A DNA stretch of 64,000 nucleotides, taken from contig JAKOVQ010000023.1 of NCBI GenBank assembly GCA_029781975.1, forward strand, positions 91,496 to 155,495, written 5' to 3'. A program made the translations under genes and the position numbers. The notes under the pieces were generated by a model. It saw nothing but the letters and a program-made list of their open reading frames with translations, was not told the origin of the DNA and ran no database searches. Source of the stretch: Acidobacteriota bacterium (lineage in GTDB: Bacteria > Acidobacteriota > Thermoanaerobaculia > UBA5066). Below, in pieces: positions 8,549 to 16,366 of this stretch (positions are counted from its first letter, which is position 1; each line of letters begins with the position of its first letter).

Positions 8549-8605
8549 GGGCCCGGCTTCCGGCGGACCTTCGGGCCCTCCCGGGAGCCGGGCCCTTCTT
8601 CCTTT
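8549..8605 (+). terminator. Attenuator-like hairpin between bufA and bufB
   Basis: A 13-bp stem with one G-U pair (8549-8561 with 8583-8595) and a 21-nt loop is followed by the pyrimidine-rich TTCTTCCTTT. It lies 26 nt after the bufA stop. It could partly stop transcription or protect the bufA message, so that precursor exceeds enzyme, as is usual in RiPP operons. Confidence 0.6.
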
Positions 8606-8635
8606 CGGATGCGCCAGCTGAGATCCTGAGAGCCG

Positions 8636-9517
8636 ATGGCCGTCGACCGCCCCGTCCCCTTCCTCGGGTTCGGCATCGGGCTGCGCCGCGAGCACTACCG
8701 GGAGATCCTGGAAGGGGAGCCGCGGTGCGACTTCTTCGAGGCGATCTCGGAGAACTACATGGAGGTCGGGGGCCGCGCGCGCGAGGTGCTGCTGGCCGTG
8801 CGCGAGCGCTTCCCGCTGGTGCTCCACGGCGTCTCGCTCTCCATCGGCTCGACCGACCCGCTCGACACGGGGTATCTGCGCGCGCTCAGGGCGCTGGCGG
8901 AGGACGTCGCTCCGGAGTGGGTCTCGGACCACCTCTGCTGGACGGGAGTGGGGGGGCACAACGCCCACGACCTCCTCCCGCTCCCCTACACGGAGGAGGC
9001 GCTGGCGCACGTCGTCGAGCGGGTGAGGCGGGTGCAGGACGCCCTGGGGCGCCGGATCGCGCTGGAGAACGTCTCGAGCTACATGACCTACCGGGCCTCC
9101 GAGATGCCCGAGTGGGAGTTCGTGGCGCGGGTGGCGGAGGGGGCCGACTGCGGCCTCCTCTTCGACGTGAACAACATCTTCGTCAGCGGCCACAACCACG
9201 GCTTCGACCCTCGCACCTACCTCGAGGCGATCCCCCCGGAGCGCGTCTGGCAGATCCACCTCGCCGGCCCCTCCGAGCGCGGCGCCCTCCTCCTGGACAC
9301 CCACGACAGCCCGGTCCGCGACGAGGTCTGGGAGCTTTACCGCCTCGCCCTCCTCCGCTTCGGCCCCGTCTCCACCATCCTCGAGCGCGACGACCACATC
9401 CCCCCCCTTGCCGAAGTCCTCGCCGAACGCGACCACGCCGCCCGGATCGCAGATCACCCCGACCGGAGGTCTCCCAACCGGGGGTCACCAACCGGGGGTC
9501 AGGTCTGTGATCCGTGA
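8636..9517 (+). CDS. bufB: MNIO (DUF692) enzyme BufB
   Basis: This is a 293-residue cytoplasmic multinuclear non-heme iron-dependent oxidative enzyme (DUF692), TIM-barrel fold. Family landmarks are the N-terminal FLGFGIGLRREHY, then FFEAISENYM, LVLHGVSLSIGS, WVSDHLCW, LENVSSYM, LFDVNNIFVSGHNHG, QIHLAGP, LLDTHDSPV and ERDDHIPPL. These supply the His, Asp and Glu residues that bind the iron cluster. It is expected to modify Cys residues in BufA. The last 20 residues or so (PNRGSPTGGQVCDP) are coded by a tandem 14-bp repeat and one arm of an inverted repeat, so they look like an extension gained from a repetitive element; the ancestral stop was probably earlier. Its ATG has only a weak ribosome site. 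Confidence 0.92.
   Translation: MAVDRPVPFLGFGIGLRREHYREILEGEPRCDFFEAISENYMEVGGRAREVLLAVRERFPLVLHGVSLSIGSTDPLDTGYLRALRALAEDVAPEWVSDHLCWTGVGGHNAHDLLPLPYTEEALAHVVERVRRVQDALGRRIALENVSSYMTYRASEMPEWEFVARVAEGADCGLLFDVNNIFVSGHNHGFDPRTYLEAIPPERVWQIHLAGPSERGALLLDTHDSPVRDEVWELYRLALLRFGPVSTILERDDHIPPLAEVLAERDHAARIADHPDRRSPNRGSPTGGQVCDP
9474..9501 (+). repeat. Perfect tandem duplication of a 14-mer at the bufB 3' end
   Basis: CCAACCGGGGGTCA occurs at 9474-9487 and again at 9488-9501 with no gap. The second unit runs into the left arm of the 24-bp inverted repeat. It lies inside the last codons of bufB. Confidence 0.9.
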
Positions 9518-9590
9518 TCCGGGCCGCCCCTCGGGCGATGGAGAGTCACCCGTGACCAGGATGGAAATCACGGATCACAGACCTGACCCC
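9495..9590. repeat. 24-bp perfect inverted repeat spanning the bufB/bufC junction
   Basis: The arms 9495-9518 and 9567-9590 are exact reverse complements (left arm begins GGGGTCAGGTCTGTGATCC). The 48-nt loop holds the likely bufC ribosome site and its GTG start, so a folded transcript would place the start in the loop. Size and form fit a REP- or MITE-like mobile palindrome. The left arm codes for the BufB C-terminus and the right arm for ITDHRPDP near the BufC N-terminus. Confidence 0.85.
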
Positions 9591-10487
9591 AAGGTCGGTG
9601 ATCCCAATCTCGACCTGGCGGGGGTGCAGGGGGCGGTGTGGGAGCTGATCGTGGCGCCGGAGGGGGTGGCGAAGGCGCTGGAGGAGGGGCCGGGGAGGCG
9701 GGAGGCGCTGGCGGCGCTGCTGGCGGGAGACGAGCGGGCGACGGCCGAGGAGCGGCTGGACGTCTACGCGAACATGTACTTCTTCCGGATCAAGGCGGCG
9801 CTGGAGGAGGACTTCCCGCGGACTGCGGCGGTCCTGGGAGAGGCCCGGTGGCACAACCTGGTGACCGACTACCTCCTGGCGCACCCGTCGACGCACTGGT
9901 CGCTCCGGTGGGTGGGGCGGCGCTTGCCGGCCTTCGTCCGGGCGCGGTCGGGGCGGGAGGGCTTCCCCCCCTGGCTGGGCGATCTCTCCGAGCTGGAGTG
10001 GGCCCGCGGCGCCGCCTTCCAGGCCGAGGACGCGCCGGCCGCGACCCGGGCCGACCTGGCCGCCGTCGCGCCGGAAAGGTGGGGCGAGCTGCGGTTCGCG
10101 GCAGTGCCGGGGGCTCAGCTCCTGGTGCTGGGATGGGACGTGCCTGCCGCCTGGGACGCCCTGGAGGAGCAGCGGGGGTCGGGCGGACCGGTCCCGGACG
10201 TCCCGGTCGGGCCCCGGACCGTCCTGGTCTACAGAGAAGCTGGCGACGACGCCCACGAGGCGTTGGAGGGGGGCGAGGCCCACGCAACCCGCATGTTGTT
10301 CGAGGGAAGAGACTTCGCCGAGGTGTGCGAGACGTTCCTCCCGGCTGTGGAGGACGCTGCAGAGGGCACCGCCGAGATCTCGCCCGAGGCCGCGGAGGCC
10401 GCCGGCGCACGGGCGGTGGCGCTTCTCGTCTCGCTCGTCGACCGCGGAGTCCTCCGCCTGGCTCGCCCGGCCGGTGAGGCTGGCTGA
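9552..10487 (+). CDS. bufC: BufC-like DUF2063 partner protein
   Basis: This protein of about 311 residues is the usual partner of MNIO enzymes and helps present the precursor. The N-terminal domain contains the DUF2063 signature (RLDVYANMYFFRIKAALEEDFP) and the C-terminal half is a Trp-rich alpha/beta domain. The start is chosen as GTG 9552 because GGAGAG (9540-9545) lies 6 nt upstream; the ATG at 9561 is an alternative, and the longer open frame from 9408 overlaps bufB by more than 100 nt. The first residues are coded by the right arm of an inverted repeat, and conservation is expected only from about DLAGVQGAVWELI on. No DoxX-type gene follows, unlike many bufferin operons. Confidence 0.85.
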   Translation: MTRMEITDHRPDPKVGDPNLDLAGVQGAVWELIVAPEGVAKALEEGPGRREALAALLAGDERATAEERLDVYANMYFFRIKAALEEDFPRTAAVLGEARWHNLVTDYLLAHPSTHWSLRWVGRRLPAFVRARSGREGFPPWLGDLSELEWARGAAFQAEDAPAATRADLAAVAPERWGELRFAAVPGAQLLVLGWDVPAAWDALEEQRGSGGPVPDVPVGPRTVLVYREAGDDAHEALEGGEAHATRMLFEGRDFAEVCETFLPAVEDAAEGTAEISPEAAEAAGARAVALLVSLVDRGVLRLARPAGEAG

Positions 10488-10600
10488 GATTCATCTGGCG
10501 GGAGCGTTAGTTGATCCTCCACCGGAGCACTCCATGGAAACGATGCCGCGGGTGGATCCCTCCCGCCTGCGGACATCCCGTTTCACCCGAGGAGGCGCCC

Positions 10601-12058
10601 ATGTCGCGTTCGGTCTCGCGTCGGCTCCTGTCGATCCTCGCCGCCGCCCTCGTCCTCCCGCTCCTCGCCCTGCCTGTGGCCGCCGACGGCCGCGCCTCCC
10701 CGGAGAGCCACGAGGCCCGGGGCGCCTTCGCCGTCGAGGGGACCGTCAGCGCGATCACGTCCCTTCCGACTCCCGGCTCCGCGCCGGTCCTCTCCCTCCT
10801 CGGCGGGCTGATCTCGATCGACACCGCCGGAGCCGAGGTGAAGCTCCCCGACGGCTCCACCGGAACCGTCGCGGACATCGCCGTCGGGAGCCGGATCGTC
10901 GCCCTGGTGGCCGACCCGGGCACCGCGACCGGGCCGCTGGCCGCCCAGCTGATCGTCGTCCTCGGCGTCCAGGACGAGGCGACGCTGCGCGGGACGGTCC
11001 AGGCGGTCGACGCCTCCGCGATGACCTTCCAGATGCTCGGCCTGACGATCCACGTCACCGACAAGACCTCCTTCGGCGGCCCGTTCGAGGGGGCGAGCAC
11101 CTCGAGCATCGACGACCTCCACGTGGGCGACCAGGTGCAGGCGGGGGTCACCTCGGTGAACGACGAGATCGTCGCGCGGCGCGTGATCGTGACCACGCTG
11201 ATCCCGCCCGAGACCGACCGCTACACGGGGACGGTGAAGTCGATCGCGGCCGATTCGTGGGTCGTCACCGTGAACGGGATCGACACGACCTTCGCCGTGA
11301 ACGCTTCGACGAAGATCGTGGGCGACCCGAAGGTGGGCGAGAAGGTCGACGTCCTGGCGCAGAAGGACTCCTCGGGCGCGCTGACGGCGCTCCTCATCCT
11401 CGGCCGCCCGGCGACTTCCGGGCCCGCGACGCGCCTGCACGGCGTGGTGAAGGAGACGAACCCGACCGCCTGGGTGATCACGATGAGCGAGCGGGACGTG
11501 ACGGTGGGGATCACGGACAAGACGAAGTTCGTGGGCGACCCGACCGTGGGTGACACCGTCGACGTGGTCGGGCAGTACGACCCGAGCGGCGCGCTGACGG
11601 CGCTGATGATCATGAAGTCGGTCCCCGTCCCGACGCCGCCGGCCGTCGTCGCCTTCCGCGGCGTCGTCCAGACGATCGCCACCGACGCGTGGGGGATCAA
11701 GGTGGGCGACGCGACCCTGAACGTCCTCGTGACCGACAGGACCCGGATCGTCGGGAGCCCGAAGGTGGGCGATACGGTCGACGTGGCCGCGACGAAGGCG
11801 GACGACGGCACGCTGACGGCGCTCGCGATCGCGCGGGCCGACTCGACGGGCGCCGGAGACCCCTCCCCGGGCCAGTCGAGCTTCGTCGGGACGGTCAAGG
11901 GGATCACGCCGCTCGTCTGGACGGTGGGCGACGTCCACGTCCTGATCACGCCGATGACGAGGATCGTGGGCAAGCCGGCGGTGGGCGATACCGTGAAGGT
12001 GACCGGTCGCCGGGCGTCGGGCGGCGACGTCGTCGCCCAGACCATCGAGAAGCAATGA
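10601..12058 (+). CDS. Exported DUF5666 repeat protein
   Basis: This 485-residue protein starts at ATG 10601 with a strong GAGGAGG site (10589-10595); the frame is open further upstream but without a site. A Sec signal peptide (LLSILAAALVLPLLALPVAA) is followed by about six tandem beta-rich units of 60-75 residues. Each has the pattern GxV, a hydrophobic strand, Txxx.GDxxVGDxVxV, a short acidic or Gly loop, then LTALxI, as in DUF5666 (OB-like beta-barrel repeats). No catalytic motif is present. The late units are most alike (GALTALLI, GALTALMI, GTLTALAI), implying recent duplication. Function is unknown; such proteins are often envelope-associated. Confidence 0.8.
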   Translation: MSRSVSRRLLSILAAALVLPLLALPVAADGRASPESHEARGAFAVEGTVSAITSLPTPGSAPVLSLLGGLISIDTAGAEVKLPDGSTGTVADIAVGSRIVALVADPGTATGPLAAQLIVVLGVQDEATLRGTVQAVDASAMTFQMLGLTIHVTDKTSFGGPFEGASTSSIDDLHVGDQVQAGVTSVNDEIVARRVIVTTLIPPETDRYTGTVKSIAADSWVVTVNGIDTTFAVNASTKIVGDPKVGEKVDVLAQKDSSGALTALLILGRPATSGPATRLHGVVKETNPTAWVITMSERDVTVGITDKTKFVGDPTVGDTVDVVGQYDPSGALTALMIMKSVPVPTPPAVVAFRGVVQTIATDAWGIKVGDATLNVLVTDRTRIVGSPKVGDTVDVAATKADDGTLTALAIARADSTGAGDPSPGQSSFVGTVKGITPLVWTVGDVHVLITPMTRIVGKPAVGDTVKVTGRRASGGDVVAQTIEKQ

Positions 12059-12163
12059 CGGGACCCGGCACGGGTCCCTCGGTCTCCGTGGCGGCGGGGC
12101 CGCCGTCGGAGGGGCTCCGTCCCTCCATCCCGTTCGGTTGAGGGTGAGCTCGGTTCGATCACC

Positions 12164-12196
12164 GGAAAGGGGGGCGCGAGCCCCCCTTTCCCTTTT
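12164..12196 (+). terminator. Rho-independent terminator after the DUF5666 gene
   Basis: A perfect 12-bp stem (GGAAAGGGGGGC with GCCCCCCTTTCC) closes on a GCGA tetraloop and is followed by CTTTT. It lies about 105 nt after the DUF5666 stop and 72 nt before the next start, so it most likely ends the buf/DUF5666 transcript. Confidence 0.85.
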
Positions 12197-12268
12197 GCGG
12201 GGCCTCGCCGTCGCACGGGTGGTCCTCCGCGCCCGGCAGGTGCCGAACCGCTGGCATACTGGCTCGGC

Positions 12269-13786
12269 ATGCGCACGAGGCTCCTGCTGGCCGCCACCGT
12301 CGCAGCGGGGCTCTGGTCGTGCACGGGCCACGTCCGTGAGCGCGCCCTGACGCTTTCCCTTCCCTACGACCTCGCGACGCTCAACCCCGGGGCTCGCGAC
12401 CGCCTCAGCGACTTCGCCCTCCTCTCGAACCTCTACGAGCCGCTGGTGACGACCGACGCGAGCCTCAAGGTCCTCCCGTGCCTCGCCGAGCGGTGGGAGA
12501 ACCCGGACCTGACGACGTGGATCTTCCACCTCCGGAAGGGGGTGTCGTTCCACGACGGCACCCCCCTCACCGCGGAGGACGTCGTCTACTCGCTGCAGCG
12601 CCTCCGCGCCGACGAGTCCCTCGAGGCCCGGAGGCACGTCTCCACGATCGATGACGCGCGGGCCGACGGCGAGAGGCGGGTCGTCATCCACACGCGGACC
12701 CCTCTCGCCGACTTCCTCAACCGGATCCGGTTCATCCACGTCTGCCGCAGGGGGGCCACGAAGGAGGAGCTGGAGAGGAAGGCGAACGGCACCGGCCCTT
12801 ACGAGCTGGTCTCCTTCCGTCGCGGGGAGGAGATGGTCCTCCGGCGCAGCTCCGGCTACTGGGGCCCGCGGCCGGCGATCGACCACGCCGTGATCCGTCT
12901 CGACCGCACGGCGGATCAGGCGGTGGCAGACCTCGAGTCCGGCGGCAGCGGCTTCGTCCAGGCGAACTCCTTCGCGGCGATCCGCGCGGCCCGCGGGCGC
13001 CCCGGCCTGACGATGGCGGAGGTCCCGAGCATCACGGTGAAGCTGCTGTTCTTCGACGTCGCCAGCGAGCGGACGCCCTTCGTGAGGGGGGAACGGAACC
13101 CGTTCCGGGACCGGCGGGTGAGGGAGGCGATCGACGTCGGCGTCGACCGGGATCGGCTGGCCCGCCGGCTCTCGGTCCCCGCGGTCCCGGCGTTCCAGCT
13201 CGTCCAGCCCTTCATCTTCGGCTACGACCCCGACCTGGCCGCCCCCGTCCCGAGCGTGGAGCGCGCCCGGTCCCTCCTGGCCGAGGCGGGGTGGAAGGAC
13301 GGCTTCGAGGCAACGCTCCACACCCGCCGTCTCCTCGCGGACGGGGCGGTCGCCCTTCGCGAGGAGCTCGCTCCGCTCGGGATCCGGCTGAACCTCGAGC
13401 TCCTGAGCGAGGAGGCGTTCTTCGCCGCGACGCGCGAGCGGCCGGAGTTCGTCATGGGGCTCACCCGGTTCGGGTGCCCGACCGGCGACGCGGCCAACTT
13501 CCTCGACGCGGCGCTCCACACGCCGGACCCGGCCCATGGGTACGGCAGCGTGAACAACGGCGGCTACGCCAACCCGGAGGTGGACGGGCTGATCGAGCAG
13601 GCCGCGCGGGAGCTGACCCCGTCCCTGCGCCGGCCCCTCCTGGAGCGGATCATGCGGATCGCCTCCCGCGACCTCGCCTGGATCCCCCTCTACGTCGACC
13701 GCGACGTCTACGTCTTCGACGCGGGGCTCGCGTGGCGCCCGCGCCTGGACAACTACGTCATCGTCTCCGAGATCGAGGCGCGCTGA
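12269..13786 (+). CDS. ABC-type peptide-binding lipoprotein (SBP_bac_5)
   Basis: This 505-residue periplasmic or extracellular solute-binding protein belongs to the DppA/OppA family. A signal peptide ends in a lipobox-like LWSC, so it is probably a lipoprotein. Family motifs include LATLNPG, LLSNLYEPLV, PCLAERWE, WIFHLRKGVSFHDGTPLTAEDVVYSLQR, GTGPYELVSF, VREAIDVGVDR and YANPEVDGLIEQA. The length is typical. No permease or ATPase gene is nearby, so it is either an orphan receptor or works with a transporter coded elsewhere. It has its own transcription unit after the terminator at 12.16 kb and converges on the SnoaL-like gene. Confidence 0.88.
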   Translation: MRTRLLLAATVAAGLWSCTGHVRERALTLSLPYDLATLNPGARDRLSDFALLSNLYEPLVTTDASLKVLPCLAERWENPDLTTWIFHLRKGVSFHDGTPLTAEDVVYSLQRLRADESLEARRHVSTIDDARADGERRVVIHTRTPLADFLNRIRFIHVCRRGATKEELERKANGTGPYELVSFRRGEEMVLRRSSGYWGPRPAIDHAVIRLDRTADQAVADLESGGSGFVQANSFAAIRAARGRPGLTMAEVPSITVKLLFFDVASERTPFVRGERNPFRDRRVREAIDVGVDRDRLARRLSVPAVPAFQLVQPFIFGYDPDLAAPVPSVERARSLLAEAGWKDGFEATLHTRRLLADGAVALREELAPLGIRLNLELLSEEAFFAATRERPEFVMGLTRFGCPTGDAANFLDAALHTPDPAHGYGSVNNGGYANPEVDGLIEQAARELTPSLRRPLLERIMRIASRDLAWIPLYVDRDVYVFDAGLAWRPRLDNYVIVSEIEAR

Positions 13787-13824
13787 GGCCGGCCCCTCGC
13801 GGGCGGCGATCCGCTCCGGGGGGC

Positions 13825-14187
13825 TCAGCCCTTCTGGTAGAAGAAGCGTTCCGAGGCCACCTTGCCGTCCTTCCACGTCCGGACCGACACCTGGTGCATC
13901 TTCGAGCGCGGCGCCCCCTTGAACGTGAGGTCGAGCGTCCACTCCGAGAAGGAGACGCCGTCGGCGACCGCCACCGGCCCGAGCGTGGCGCCGTGGAACG
14001 TCTCGACCGCGGCGAGGAAGGCCTCCTCGCGGGCCCGGTTCGCGGCCTTGCCGACCGTGGGCGGCTCGTCGTTCTCCTGCATCGTCACGTCGTCGGCGTA
14101 GAAGCGGTCGAAGGCGCCGAGGATGTCGCCCTGGAGGACCGTCCGGTTCAGCTCGTTCTCGAGGGGGAGGATGTCGTTCTGGCTCAT
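13825..14187 (-). CDS. SnoaL-like / NTF2-fold protein
   Basis: This 120-residue protein has a likely NTF2-like (SnoaL) fold: N-terminal helix pair (LENELNRTVLQGDILGAFDRFYADDVTM) followed by a curved sheet (GVSFSEWTLDLTFKG, MHQVSVRTWKDGKVASERFFYQKG). This fold is used by small polyketide cyclases and isomerases and by many uncharacterised proteins; no catalytic residues can be named. The ATG has a good AAGGAAAG site. It lies 96 nt downstream of a MarR-family gene on the same strand and is probably under its control. The stop is 38 nt from the convergent peptide-binding gene. Confidence 0.75.
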   Translation of the reverse strand: MSQNDILPLENELNRTVLQGDILGAFDRFYADDVTMQENDEPPTVGKAANRAREEAFLAAVETFHGATLGPVAVADGVSFSEWTLDLTFKGAPRSKMHQVSVRTWKDGKVASERFFYQKG

Positions 14188-14283
14188 GGTCTTTCCTTTC
14201 CTTGCTGGTCCGACATTCGTCTGATATATGGTTGATTGGTCATCTAAAAAGGGCGGCCCGAGCTCTCCGGGCCTCCCCGGGTT

Positions 14284-14787
14284 TCACTCTTTCCGGATCG
14301 CCTCCAGGATCTGGAGGAGCCGCTCGACGTCGGCCCTCGGGAGCCGCCCCAGCGCCTCCTCGTCGGCCCTGAGGACGACGGCGTCCATCCGGGCCAGGAG
14401 CGCGAGGCCGTCCTTCGTCACCTCGCACAGGACCCGCCGGCGGTCCCGCGGGCAGCGGGTGCGGCGGACGAGCCCCTTCGCCTCGAGGCGGTCGAGGAGA
14501 CGGGTGACGCCGGGCGTCTCCTCGATGAGGCGCTCGCCGATCTCGAGGGTGGGGAGCCCCCCCTCGCCCGCCCCGCGCAGGATGCGGAGGACGTTGTACT
14601 GCTGGAGCGTCACGCCGTGCGGCTCGACGACCGCGGAGACCCTCCGCCTCACCATGTCGGCCGTCTTCAGGAGCGCGACCGTCCCCTCGGCCGCCGCCGA
14701 GGCGAACGGCTTCGTCTGCTTCAGCTCGTCGAGGAGGGGGGAGCGTTTCCGCGTCACGGCTGCAATATGGGCCGAAAAACATGACAT
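14284..14787 (-). CDS. MarR-family transcriptional regulator
   Basis: This 167-residue winged-helix regulator reads: dimerisation helix, then GVTLQQYNVLRILRGAG, LPTLEIGERLIEETPGVTRLLDRLEAKGLVRR (recognition helix) and the wing RCPRDRRRVLCEVTKDG. These are classic MarR features. It probably represses its own promoter and the SnoaL-like gene downstream, responding to a small aromatic or oxidative signal that cannot be deduced. The start codon sits within a perfect palindrome (TGACATGTCA), a plausible autoregulatory site. An internal GTG 30 nt downstream is an alternative start. Confidence 0.9.
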   Translation of the reverse strand: MSCFSAHIAAVTRKRSPLLDELKQTKPFASAAAEGTVALLKTADMVRRRVSAVVEPHGVTLQQYNVLRILRGAGEGGLPTLEIGERLIEETPGVTRLLDRLEAKGLVRRTRCPRDRRRVLCEVTKDGLALLARMDAVVLRADEEALGRLPRADVERLLQILEAIRKE

Positions 14788-14791
14788 GTCA
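14782..14791. promoter_or_regulatory. Palindrome at the MarR start codon
   Basis: TGACATGTCA is a perfect 10-bp palindrome containing the MarR-gene ATG (minus strand, 14787). Binding of the regulator here would block its own expression. A chance palindrome remains possible. Confidence 0.35.
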
Positions 14792-14835
14792 AGTATTGTC
14801 TGGTCCTGTAATTCACGCGCGCACCTCCTGTTTAC

Positions 14836-14853
14836 CGACCGGACGTTCGGTCG
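14836..14853. promoter_or_regulatory. Inverted repeat in the divergent MarR / HTH intergenic region
   Basis: CGACCG and CGGTCG flank a 6-nt centre (GACGTT). It lies between two divergently oriented regulator genes and has the look of a TetR- or MarR-type operator. No promoter boxes are clear around it. Confidence 0.35.
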
Positions 14854-14943
14854 CCATCTGACCGGCCGGCGAACGGATTTCCCTTCTCAACCGGTGCGGC
14901 CTCGGTCACAATTCCCGGCACCACGATCCGGGAGGGAGCTCCG

Positions 14944-15378
14944 GTGACGGCGACAGGCGGCGGTGGGGACGGAGGGTCCGGGGGCGAGGCCCCACTGACC
15001 ACCGCTTCAGGCGCAACCGTCGTGTCTGCCGTGTCTGCCGCGCAGCGCGCGACCCCCTCGCGGAAGCGGGCTCCCTGCCTCAGCGAAGACACCCGGATCG
15101 TCCTCCTGCAGAAGGGCGCGAAGGGCGTCGCGAAGCGGCGCGGCATCTCGATGCGGACGCTGATCCGTGACCTGAAGGACGGCGGCGAGAGCGCCGCCAG
15201 CCTGACGGCCCGGATCCGCCGCGACGAGATCCTCGCGCTCCTTCATACCGAGGTCCCCCTGTGCGAGGTGGCCCGGCGCGTGGGGCTTTCGGGGACGCAG
15301 GCGCTGACGCGCTTCTGCAGGCGGCTCCTCGGCGATACGCCGGGGCGGCTGCGGCGGGAGAGCTTCCGGGAGAACTGA
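14944..15378 (+). CDS. AraC-type helix-turn-helix protein
   Basis: This 144-residue protein starts at GTG 14944, with GGGAGG 8 nt upstream. The N-terminal 45 residues are Gly/Ser/Ala-rich and probably disordered. The C-terminal half carries a double helix-turn-helix of AraC type: ILALLHTEVPLCEVARRVGLSG followed by ALTRFCRRLLGDTPGRLRRE. The usual sensor domain is missing, so it is a DNA-binding half-protein. It resembles short HTH regulators fused to variable N-termini. Its target is unknown. It is divergent from the MarR gene and converges on the toxin remnant. Confidence 0.65.
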   Translation: MTATGGGGDGGSGGEAPLTTASGATVVSAVSAAQRATPSRKRAPCLSEDTRIVLLQKGAKGVAKRRGISMRTLIRDLKDGGESAASLTARIRRDEILALLHTEVPLCEVARRVGLSGTQALTRFCRRLLGDTPGRLRRESFREN

Positions 15379-15425
15379 GCCGAAGCGTTGGACGACGGGC
15401 GAGGTGGGACCGCGGCGACGCCCGG

Positions 15426-15764
15426 TCAGGCCCGGTCGGAGAGGTCGAAGCCGAGCTGAACCAGGATGGACCGTTCGACCTACTCCATGTCTGAGCGAAC
15501 GAGCTGACCGACCCTGCCCGAGAGCCTCGGCTTGCTCACCGTCGCGAGTCGATCGGCCATGGCCTTGCGGCGGTGACCCTTCACCGAAACGTACGCTTCG
15601 CTGGGGTAGAGCCGGTCGACATTGGAGGTGAGAGGAACGACCTGGACCCGGTTGAGGAACCTGTTCGAGACGTCGTTGCTGACGATCACGGCGGGCCGTT
15701 TCTTTCGTACCTCACCCCCTGTGGACGGCTCGAGGTTGACCTACCAGACCCCTCGGCATTTCAT
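15426..15764 (-). pseudogene. MazF/PemK-like toxin interrupted by two amber codons
   Basis: Read through, the frame codes for a 112-residue MazF/PemK-type mRNA interferase: start MKCRGVW, then [23 protein letters not shown] with the conserved RPAVIVSND core, QVVPLTSN, and a C-terminal VERSILVQLGF. Codon 8 (15741-15743) and codon 95 (15480-15482) are both TAG, each where Gln (CAG) or a similar residue would be expected, and both are followed by GTC. There are no frameshifts. The ATG overlaps the antitoxin stop by 4 nt, the normal arrangement. The simplest reading is recent inactivation by two C-to-T changes. TAG serves as an ordinary stop elsewhere in the window, which argues against general recoding. 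Confidence 0.75.
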
Positions 15765-15982
15765 GGGCGACGTCCGAAGACGGTGGCCTCGGCCCATTCG
15801 TTGGCCTCGGCCTCGCGAGCTTCGTCGGCGGCCATGTCGCGGTAGGCAGCGACGAGGTCCGGGGAGATGACGTGCGGACGAACGAGGGACTCTATGAACC
15901 GGCTGATCTTGTGGCGGCCGACGACCTGGTGAAGGCCGGCGCAGACGCTCTCATCGACGGAGATCGTGAGCTTCTTCCGCAT
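15761..15982 (-). CDS. MazE-like ribbon-helix-helix antitoxin
   Basis: This 73-residue antitoxin starts at the ATG 15982 (MRKKLTISVDESV); the frame is open for 27 more codons upstream, but these cover the promoter. The N-terminus is a ribbon-helix-helix DNA-binding domain (KLTISVDE, then VVGRHKISRFIESLVRPHV). The acidic, Ala/Glu-rich C-terminal helix (AAYRDMAADEAREAEANEWAEA) would neutralise the toxin. It overlaps the toxin start by 4 nt (ATGA). The antitoxin frame is intact although the toxin is broken, so it may persist as an anti-addiction gene or simply decay more slowly. Confidence 0.8.
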   Translation of the reverse strand: MRKKLTISVDESVCAGLHQVVGRHKISRFIESLVRPHVISPDLVAAYRDMAADEAREAEANEWAEATVFGRRP

Positions 15983-16366
15983 ACGTACTACATACGGGTA
16001 CTGCGTCTGCGCGTCAAGCGACTGCAGGAGAGGGGTTAAGCGGCGAGCGAAGCGGGGCTGCACCTCTCCGGCCCCCGCTCACCCCCTTTTCCTCTTGTCA
16101 CCAAATGTCAATTGAGCCCCACGCAGGGGGCCGCGTAGCCTCGCCTGGTCATTCGGGGGAGGAGTGAGAGGCCAGATCAGCTGGACGTTTCCGAGGGCCC
16201 GCCTGAGCGTGCGGGCGGCGGTCGCGAACGTACCCGTCGCCGTGCGGATGTCCGCCCGCCCGGCTGCGGCCGGCCATTTCGCACCCCACAGTTGCGGTCA
16301 GAGAGCCATGCCTGGAGTGAGTCAGCCCGAACCCGTCTGGGCGGGGTTCAGCTGGAGTAGCCGCCA
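15983..16366. other. Intergenic region without a supported gene
   Basis: Apart from the antitoxin promoter at its left end, this stretch of about 380 bp has no frame with a ribosome site and protein-like composition. The minus-strand open frame 16149-16424 overlaps the start of the beta-helix gene and looks like a shadow. GGAG at 16353-16356 is the likely ribosome site of the gene at 16367. Confidence 0.6.
15989..16017 (-). promoter_or_regulatory. Antitoxin promoter, possibly leaderless
   Basis: On the minus strand TTGACG (16017-16012) and TATGTA (15994-15989) are separated by exactly 17 nt. The antitoxin ATG follows the -10 box by 6 nt, so transcription would begin at or next to the start codon. 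The overlapping repeated GTACGTATG and CGTATGTAG motifs could be the RHH autoregulatory operator. Confidence 0.5.

Noticed and set aside
10583..13942. A 1119-codon minus-strand open frame.
   Set aside because: Shadow of the DUF5666 and peptide-binding genes, with low-complexity composition.
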